Positions 1 to 5,123 of a DNA stretch of 6,122 bases are shown here, piece by piece. Under the pieces are notes generated by a model. That model was not told where the DNA came from. It saw nothing but the letters and a program-made list of their open reading frames with translations, and ran no database searches. How positions within the stretch are numbered: position 1 is the stretch's first letter; each line of letters begins with the position of its first letter. The translations under genes and the position numbers were made by a program. The DNA is from Paracoccaceae bacterium (GTDB lineage: Bacteria > Pseudomonadota > Alphaproteobacteria > Rhodobacterales > Rhodobacteraceae), in assembly GCA_024644285.1 (NCBI GenBank), contig JAHELH010000154.1, positions 1-6,122 of the forward strand. Reading direction: 5' to 3'.

Positions 1-1388
1 GGCCAGTCGCTTTGCTCGGATGGCCCGGGGTCAGGGGCCTGTTCCAGCACGACATGGGCGTTGGTGCCGCCGACGCCCAGCGAGTTCACGCCCGCGCGCC
101 GCGGCCCGTCCGCCAGCCAAGGTGTCAGGTTGTCGGCCACCCGGAACGGGCTGGTCTCGAAGTCGATCACAGGGTTCGGCTTCTCGTAACCGAGGCTGGG
201 CGGGATCTCGGCGTGATGCAACACCAGTGCCGCCTTGGCCAGGCTCGCCACGCCGGCGGCGGTGTCGAGATGGCCGATATTCGTCTTCACCGATCCGATG
301 CGGCAAAATCCGCTGGCGCCGGTGGTCTTCCGGAACGCCTCGGTCAGGGCGGAGACCTCGATCGGGTCGCCGAGATAGGTCCCGGTGCCGTGGCATTCGA
401 CGTAACCAACCGTGTCCGCGGTGATCCCCGCGGCGCGGTGCGCCATCGCCACCGCCTCGGCCTGGCCGGACACGCTGGGGGCCAGGTAGCCGGCCTTGTC
501 CGCGCCGTCATTGTTGACCGCGCTGCCGCGGATTACAGCCCAGATATGATCACCATCCTCCACCGCATCCTGCAGCCGGCGCAGCACCACCGCGCCCGCG
601 CCGCTGCCGAAGACGGTGCCCTGCGCGCGATGGTCGAAGGCGTGGCAATGGCCGTCGGGCGACAGGATCTCGTTCTCTTGGTACAGGTATCCGCGGCCCT
701 GCGGCAGTTCGATGGTCACGCCGCCGGCGATCGCCATGTCGCAATCGCCCTGCCGCAGCGCCTGCGATGCGTAATGCACCGCGACCAGCGAGGTCGAGCA
801 GGCAGTCTGCAGATTGACGCTGGGTCCCTTCAGGTCGAAGAGGTGGCTGACGCGGGTGGAGAGGAAATCCTTGTCGTTTCCGGTGTGCCGCAACAGGAAC
901 ATGCCGACATCATCGACCAGCCCGGGATTGGAGCAGATGTTGAAGTAGAAATAACTGCCCATGCCGCAGCCGGCATAGACGCCGATCTTGCCGCCAAAGT
1001 GCTCCGGCGGATGCCCGGCTGCCTCCAACGCCTGCCACGAAACCTCGAGGAACTTGCGATGCTGCGGATCGAGAATGGCCGCTTCCTTGGGGCTGAAACC
1101 AAAGAAGTCGGGGTCGAATTGATCGTATCCGTCAAGCGGGGCGGCGGCGCGGACATAATTGGCGCGGCGGATCGTCTCGGGATTTTCGCCGGCGGCCAGC
1201 AGTTCGGCTTCGTCCAGCGGGCGGATCGATTCCACCCCGTCGCGAAGGTTGGCCCAATATGCATCGAGCGTCGCCGCGCCGGGCACATGAACCGACATGC
1301 CGACGATCGCGATTGCGTCCTTATTCAGCGACTCCGCTTTGCTGCGCCCCAACGCTTCGCCTCCACCAGTTAACTCCCCTTCGCGCAT
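1..1388 (-). CDS. Type I polyketide synthase, N-terminal ketosynthase part (partial, 3' end off window)
   Basis: This is the N-terminal 462 codons of a modular or iterative type I polyketide synthase; the reading frame is open to the left edge. A complete beta-ketoacyl synthase domain, which does decarboxylative Claisen condensation of acyl units, begins about 24 residues after the ATG (AIAIVGMS). Numbering from that ATG, the nucleophile is Cys197 in TACSTS, and the two catalytic histidines are His333 in HGTGT and His373 in NIGH. LDPQHR, GNDKDF and VNNDG motifs and the closing GVNSLGVGGTNAHVV segment are also present, so the domain looks active. The domain comes first, with no loading domain before it. 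The APS/SGQ segment after VNNDG resembles ketosynthases of hybrid PKS-NRPS systems, from memory of the family only. Acyltransferase, reductive and carrier domains would lie outside the window, so the product cannot be predicted. Start: ATG at 1388 lacks a Shine-Dalgarno; TTG at 1352 has one, so the true start may be 36 bases shorter. The gene lies downstream of the ligase-like gene on the same strand. Confidence 0.95.
   Translation of the reverse strand, partial: MREGELTGGGEALGRSKAESLNKDAIAIVGMSVHVPGAATLDAYWANLRDGVESIRPLDEAELLAAGENPETIRRANYVRAAAPLDGYDQFDPDFFGFSPKEAAILDPQHRKFLEVSWQALEAAGHPPEHFGGKIGVYAGCGMGSYFYFNICSNPGLVDDVGMFLLRHTGNDKDFLSTRVSHLFDLKGPSVNLQTACSTSLVAVHYASQALRQGDCDMAIAGGVTIELPQGRGYLYQENEILSPDGHCHAFDHRAQGTVFGSGAGAVVLRRLQDAVEDGDHIWAVIRGSAVNNDGADKAGYLAPSVSGQAEAVAMAHRAAGITADTVGYVECHGTGTYLGDPIEVSALTEAFRKTTGASGFCRIGSVKTNIGHLDTAAGVASLAKAALVLHHAEIPPSLGYEKPNPVIDFETSPFRVADNLTPWLADGPRRAGVNSLGVGGTNAHVVLEQAPDPGPSEQSDW
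1350..1364 (-). promoter_or_regulatory. Shine-Dalgarno and alternative TTG start of the polyketide synthase
   Basis: Reading the minus strand, GGAGG (1364-1360) is followed by 7 bases and an in-frame TTG (1352-1350). This spacing is ideal, whereas the upstream in-frame ATG at 1388 is preceded by a pyrimidine-rich stretch with no purine-rich ribosome site. Starting at TTG would remove 12 residues that are not part of the ketosynthase fold. The choice between the two starts cannot be settled from the sequence alone. Confidence 0.45.
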
Positions 1389-1664
1389 GCGAAAAAAGGA
1401 GATGCTCGGAGGCTAGGCTGTGTGCGGAAAAGAGGACAGGTCCGAACAGAGAATTACGTCAAGAATAAGGCGCAAATATCGGAAAATAAATGAGAAATGC
1501 TCGGCATCGGAATCCGGGTGATTATCCATGCCCGGGCGACAATGAACTGCTGAAAGTACGATAATCTCGTGGCGGGTGGAGGATAAACCACCGGTTGCAT
1601 TCTGAGCGATGAATTTCGCGTAAGGGACGGCGCGGATCGCTGCGATTCTTCGCGCGAATCCGGA
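1389..1664. other. 276-base intergenic region upstream of the polyketide synthase
   Basis: I find no convincing gene in this gap between the stop of the ligase-like gene and the polyketide synthase start. It is distinctly more AT-rich than its surroundings, especially 1450-1500. On the minus strand there are weak promoter-like elements: TTGACG at 1462-1457 with a poor -10 (TGTCCT, 1438-1433) 18 bases further on, and a TATTCT hexamer at 1467-1462. Two short inverted repeats occur: GGTGG/CCACC around an 8-base loop (1575-1592), and CCGGG/CCCGG separated by 12 bases (1514-1535). Neither is followed by a T tract, so I do not call a terminator. The most likely role is a promoter and leader for the polyketide synthase, possibly regulated. 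Confidence 0.5.
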
Positions 1665-3128
1665 CTACAGAAGTCCCCGCCGCGTGCTCGACGGCGCCGT
1701 CGCCCCGATCAGCGGAGCCGCCGCGGAAACTGGATTGCCAAGAGCGCCTTTCCGCGCCCGGCGCAACGTCTCGGCATGGCCGAGCAACGCACCCGCCATC
1801 ATCCACGTGATCGGGGTCAGCGCCGCGTTCAGCAGCATGTCCAGGAGGTTCAGCGCCAGGATCAGCGTCAGCCCCGCGGCGAGGTACGACAGCCCATGGC
1901 TGCCGGGACGCAGCGCCTCCCTTGCGATCATGAAGACGGGCAGGGACAACAGCCCGAACTCCGCCAGGTAACCGAGCCATCCGTAGGTGCCGAACACGAT
2001 GATCCAGCGCCCGTCCGGGATCGTCAGAATATCCCGGGTTTCGGCGTCGAAGACCAGGTTGCGTCCCCAGCCGCCCCAACCCAGGAACGGTTTTTGCGCG
2101 GCGCGTTCCAGAAGCAGGGTTTCGTTGTCGAAACGATAGGCCAGCGAAGCCGCGCGTTCCGGGTTGATCGACCGCGCCCAGTCAAGCAGTGCGTCGACAG
2201 GCACCAGGCCGGCGCCGCGCAGCATCGGGTAGACGGTGGCCACAAGCGCGAAGGCCACCGCGACAAGTACCACCATTCGGCTCCGGCCGAGCAGCAACAG
2301 CGGCAGCAGCACCAATCCGTAAGCGAAACTTGCAAGGCTCTTGCACAGGTAGAGCAGGCCGAAGAGGTAGGCGGTGGCGAACCGGACTCTCGCGCGCAAT
2401 GGCGGCTGCGCGTCCCGCTGCAGGGTGGCCGCCGCCATCAGCGCCGTGACGACGAAGAAGGCCATCCACAGCGGATGCGACAGGAAGACCAGGGGGCGGA
2501 ATCCGCCCGCGCGCATGGTTTGCAGGAATTCGTGCTGAAAGAAGCCGTAGATCCAAACATTGAGTTGCGGGCTCAGCCGGATTTCGATCAGTGCCGGGAC
2601 GGAATAGACAAGCGCCGATGCGACCAGGGCGAATAGGAAGGCCCTTATCGCCTCGGCATCCGCCAGATAGCGCCGCGCCAGCAAGAAGGGGATCAGCGCG
2701 ATCAGCTGGTTGCCCACGGCCGAAAAGATGTCGCGGAACCGAAGTCCGGGAAGCTCCCAGGACCGGAAAATGATGGGCTCGGCATTCGGCAGGGTCGAGA
2801 ACACCATCGGCGCAGTGTTGACCAGGACCGTGGGCACGGCCCCCAATACGAATACCGCCAGCAGCAGGCGCGGAAGCCGGCCATGCGGCGCAGCCAGCGC
2901 GGATCGTCCGTACAGCCACAGGCAGATCGCCAGAACCGACAGGCTGGGCACCGTCGTCTTGTCCAGCGACGGCAGCAGCGGCAGGTTGAAGTTCGCCACC
3001 GGCGGCAGAAGCAGGTAGCCGCCGAGGAGCGACCAGACGATCGCGCGCGCAAGATCGAGACGTCGGAACAACCCGACGCAAATCAGCGGCCAGAACAATA
3101 GTGCGAGATATGCGAGACTGTTCGGCAT
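1665..3128 (-). CDS. O-antigen ligase/polymerase-like (Wzy/WaaL class) inner-membrane protein
   Basis: This 487-residue polytopic membrane protein has roughly ten or more hydrophobic segments: about 4-21, 28-45, 62-79, 86-106, 138-152, 161-181, 219-235, 250-281, 285-300, 376-402 and 412-450. Between about 301 and 375 lies the large periplasmic loop expected in the O-antigen ligase/polymerase superfamily, containing YRFDNETLL and then KPFLGWGGWGRN, a pattern typical of the conserved region of these proteins. A second loop near 183-222 has an RLSPQLN...YGFFQHEF...GGFRP...SHPLW arrangement that I associate with a Wzy-like subfamily found in exopolysaccharide clusters. Members polymerise or transfer undecaprenyl-linked glycans on the periplasmic face; polymerase and ligase cannot be told apart by sequence. 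The basic tail after 452 is probably cytoplasmic. The start is well bounded: an in-frame TGA directly abuts the ATG and the first membrane segment starts at once, but no clear Shine-Dalgarno precedes it. It is divergent from the WecG-family gene. Confidence 0.88.
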   Translation of the reverse strand: MPNSLAYLALLFWPLICVGLFRRLDLARAIVWSLLGGYLLLPPVANFNLPLLPSLDKTTVPSLSVLAICLWLYGRSALAAPHGRLPRLLLAVFVLGAVPTVLVNTAPMVFSTLPNAEPIIFRSWELPGLRFRDIFSAVGNQLIALIPFLLARRYLADAEAIRAFLFALVASALVYSVPALIEIRLSPQLNVWIYGFFQHEFLQTMRAGGFRPLVFLSHPLWMAFFVVTALMAAATLQRDAQPPLRARVRFATAYLFGLLYLCKSLASFAYGLVLLPLLLLGRSRMVVLVAVAFALVATVYPMLRGAGLVPVDALLDWARSINPERAASLAYRFDNETLLLERAAQKPFLGWGGWGRNLVFDAETRDILTIPDGRWIIVFGTYGWLGYLAEFGLLSLPVFMIAREALRPGSHGLSYLAAGLTLILALNLLDMLLNAALTPITWMMAGALLGHAETLRRARKGALGNPVSAAAPLIGATAPSSTRRGLL

Positions 3129-3311
3129 TCAGCGACTATGAACCGTAATTTCCCTGCATTTTGAGGGCGTTGAGGCTAGCCGATCCCGATAAGGTTTGAC
3201 AACGCAAACCGCCATTACGATCCTCTTTGCGCCGAGCGTTCGCGGGCCAGGACCGGCCGTTTCGTCGAGGTCCCGCGGCGCACCTTCTGGGCGTTGAGGA
3301 CAAGTACCGAA
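3129..3311. promoter_or_regulatory. Divergent promoter region between the ligase-like and WecG-family genes
   Basis: This gap separates two divergently oriented glycan genes, so both promoters should lie here. On the plus strand TTGACA (3196-3201), a perfect -35 consensus, is followed after 17 bases by GATCCT (3219-3224), a poor -10. On the minus strand TTGTCA (3202-3197) is followed after 18 bases by TAGCCT (3178-3173), also a poor -10. The two -35 hexamers occupy nearly the same bases, so the promoters would be mutually exclusive. The predicted untranslated leaders are roughly 80 bases for the plus-strand gene and 40 for the minus-strand gene. The -10 elements are weak, so the assignment is tentative. 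Confidence 0.4.
3193..3210. repeat. Perfect inverted repeat GGTTTG-N6-CAAACC, candidate operator
   Basis: GGTTTG (3193-3198) and CAAACC (3205-3210) are exact reverse complements separated by six bases (ACAACG). The dyad covers both candidate -35 hexamers of the divergent promoters, which is where a regulator dimer could control both genes at once. It is short enough to arise by chance, so position rather than length is the argument. It has no T tract and lies well before either gene, so it is not a terminator. Confidence 0.35.
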
Positions 3312-4079
3312 ATGTGGATCGCAGCCGAGTTCGAAACGATACGGGTCAACGTGCCCGGTCCCGAAGCGCTGATCACGGGGCTCGACGAAAAGTTTCGCGC
3401 CGGACACGGTTTCGCGGTCGCGACGCTCAATCTTGACCACATGGTGAAACTGGCCACCCAGCCCGAGTTCAGGGAGGCCTATGCCCGGCACGACATGGTC
3501 ACCGCCGACGGCCATCCGGTGGTCTGGCTGCACCGGCTGGCAGGGACGCCCGTCACGCTGGCGCCCGGCTCGGAACTGATCCTGCCGCTGTGCCGCCTCG
3601 CGGCGCGCCGGCAGGTTCCCGTCGCGTTTGTCGGATCGACCCAGACGGTGCTCAATCGCGCCGCCGAGCGGTTGACCGGGCTGGTGCCCGGTCTCGAGAT
3701 CTGTGCCAGGATCGCGCCGTCCCAGGGTTTCGATCCCGACGGTGCCGAGGCCGCGAGCATTCTCCAGTCGCTCGACGCAGCCGGTGCGCGGCTGGTCTTT
3801 CTGGCGCTTGGCGCGCCCAAGCAAGAGCGGTTCGCGGCGCACGGCCGGGCGTCGCACCCGTGCCTGGGATTCGTCTCGATCGGCGCCGGGCTGGATTTCA
3901 TCGCCGGCCACCAGCGCCGGGCGCCGCTCTGGATGCGGCGGATCGCGCAGGAATGGCTGTGGCGGATGCTGCATAACCCGATCCGGCTGGGGCCGCGTTA
4001 TCTGGCGTGCTTCCGCATCCTGCCGGGCCTCACGGCCGAGGCGTTGCGGCTGCGCCGCGCACGCGGCACCGGGCGCTGA
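3312..4079 (+). CDS. WecG/TagA/CpsF-family glycosyltransferase
   Basis: The protein is 255 residues from the ATG, the usual size for this family, which transfers a sugar (often N-acetylmannosamine or its uronic acid, or another hexose) onto an undecaprenyl-diphosphate-linked sugar at the cytoplasmic membrane face. Visible signatures, numbered from the ATG, are TLNLDH (38-43), TADGHPVV (64-71) with the Asp proposed as catalytic base in TagA, FVGST (106-110), LALGAPKQE (164-172), SIGAGLDFIAG (189-199), RRAPLWMRR (202-210), and a closing EWLWRM...NPIR...RY block (214-230). The short arginine-rich tail after that is consistent with membrane association. The frame also opens at TTG 3294, but that codon has no ribosome site; GAGGA at 3296-3300 lies 11 bases before ATG 3312, slightly long but acceptable, so I prefer the ATG. 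It is the only plus-strand gene here and converges with the family 2 glycosyltransferase, leaving 4 bases between stops. The exact sugar cannot be inferred. Confidence 0.92.
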   Translation: MWIAAEFETIRVNVPGPEALITGLDEKFRAGHGFAVATLNLDHMVKLATQPEFREAYARHDMVTADGHPVVWLHRLAGTPVTLAPGSELILPLCRLAARRQVPVAFVGSTQTVLNRAAERLTGLVPGLEICARIAPSQGFDPDGAEAASILQSLDAAGARLVFLALGAPKQERFAAHGRASHPCLGFVSIGAGLDFIAGHQRRAPLWMRRIAQEWLWRMLHNPIRLGPRYLACFRILPGLTAEALRLRRARGTGR

Positions 4080-4083
4080 CACC

Positions 4084-5109
4084 TCACTTGTACTCGACAA
4101 GCGCAAGCTGCCGGCCGCGCCAGCGGTTCCACCAGAACTGCACGGCGCCCGCGGCCTCGTAGAATTTCGACAATGTCAGGTAGAATCCGTACTGCCACGC
4201 AAAGCGTCGCGTGATGCCGTGGCGCATCGCGATCCGGGCGACTTGCAGGGGATAGGCCAGCAGCAGCAGTGCCGCGGCCGGGTGCAGCAGCGCGCCGCCC
4301 AGCGCCGCAAGCGGCAATAGCAGACCCCAGAACAGGGCGCGGCGCGTTTCGCCGACCCAGTGCCGTTCCCGCCCGCGCCCGTGCAGCGACGCGCCCTCGG
4401 CAAAGGCGTGCCCGGTACGCCTGGCGCGCGACAGCCACGCTCCCGGCCCGCGCAGCGCGGCGTCGTGCAGCGTCATGTCGGCGTCAAGGCGCCAGACCGT
4501 CCAGCCCGCCGCCCTGAGACGCAGGCAGAGCTCGGGCTCCTCGCCGGCGATCAGGTCGGTCCGGAACCGACCGGTCTCGGCAAGCGCTGCATAGCGCATC
4601 ATCGCGTCGCCGCCGCAGGCCCTGGCCTTGCCGACGGGGGTGTCCCATTCCAGGTCGCAGAACTTATTGAAGACCGAGGCGTCGGGGCGCCTCTCACGTC
4701 GGCGCCCGCAAACCACGGCCACGCCGGGATTGCGGTCGAGAAAGCGCATCGCGGTGCAAGCCCAGCCCGCCTGCAGCACGCAATCGCCGTCGATGAATTG
4801 AACGTATTCGGGCGGATGGCCAGCCAGCGCATCCAGCCCGGCATTACGTGCCCGGGCCGCCGTGAAGGGGTGGCTGGGATCGAGCTCGATCACCCGTGCG
4901 CCGCTTTCGATGGCCAGTTCGACGCTGCCGTCGGTGGACCCGGAATCGATGTAGATCACCCGTGCGAATTGCGCGGTGGCCTGTGCCAGGCATTCGCTCA
5001 GCCGCGCCCCCTCGTTGCGCCCGATCACCACCGCGGCGACCCGCCCGGCCAAGGGTTTGCTGGCCGCGGTGCCTTGCCGCGCTGTGCTGACGTCGCCCGT
5101 GAGAAACAT
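4084..5109 (-). CDS. Family 2 glycosyltransferase with C-terminal membrane segments
   Basis: This 341-residue protein has the GT-A fold signature of family 2 inverting glycosyltransferases. A Rossmann-like start (VAAVVIGRNEGARL, 24-37) is followed by YIDSGSTDGS (53-62) for nucleotide-sugar binding, the metal-binding FIDGDC (DGD, 107-109), a GGDAMMR acceptor-loop segment (166-172) and AGEEPELCLRLRAAGW (188-203), the position of the ED/EE catalytic-base motif. After LDADMTLHDAAL comes a hydrophobic region at about 257-297, probably two membrane helices or a hairpin, then a basic aromatic C-terminus (FWWNRWRGR). It would add a sugar to a lipid-linked glycan at the cytoplasmic membrane face; donor and acceptor are unknown. 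The first roughly 20 residues are extra to the fold. The ATG follows the stop of the RTX gene by 14 bases, with only a weak purine-rich site (AGGCGGG) overlapping that stop, which suggests coupled expression. Its 3' end nearly touches the WecG-family gene on the other strand. Confidence 0.93.
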   Translation of the reverse strand: MFLTGDVSTARQGTAASKPLAGRVAAVVIGRNEGARLSECLAQATAQFARVIYIDSGSTDGSVELAIESGARVIELDPSHPFTAARARNAGLDALAGHPPEYVQFIDGDCVLQAGWACTAMRFLDRNPGVAVVCGRRRERRPDASVFNKFCDLEWDTPVGKARACGGDAMMRYAALAETGRFRTDLIAGEEPELCLRLRAAGWTVWRLDADMTLHDAALRGPGAWLSRARRTGHAFAEGASLHGRGRERHWVGETRRALFWGLLLPLAALGGALLHPAAALLLLAYPLQVARIAMRHGITRRFAWQYGFYLTLSKFYEAAGAVQFWWNRWRGRQLALVEYK

Positions 5110-5123
5110 ACCGAATGACCCGC

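Noticed and set aside
12..1373. A 453-codon plus-strand open frame opposite the polyketide synthase.
   Set aside because: Its translation is low-complexity Arg/Ala/Gly-rich with no recognisable domain, and it is exactly antisense to a clear ketosynthase with all catalytic motifs. Long antisense frames are expected in GC-rich coding DNA.
1644..1660. GATTC/GAATC inverted repeat with a 7-base loop just after the ligase-like stop, considered as a terminator.
   Set aside because: A five-pair stem without a following T tract on the minus strand is too weak to call.
1776..2636. A 286-codon plus-strand open frame opposite the ligase-like membrane protein, rich in Gln and Arg.
   Set aside because: It has no recognisable motif or ribosome site, and its Gln/Arg bias is what results from reading a hydrophobic membrane gene on the opposite strand.
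4043..4067. GC-rich hairpins (GCGGC/GCCGC and GCCGC/GCGGC) near the end of the WecG-family gene, considered as a bidirectional terminator.
   Set aside because: They lie inside coding sequence, have 5-bp stems and no T tract on either strand, and such words are common in Arg/Ala codons of GC-rich genes.
3129..4106. A 325-codon minus-strand open frame opposite the WecG-family gene.
   Set aside because: It is rich in Arg, Gln, Pro and Gly, shows no family motifs, and mirrors a well-conserved glycosyltransferase. It also runs through the divergent promoter region.
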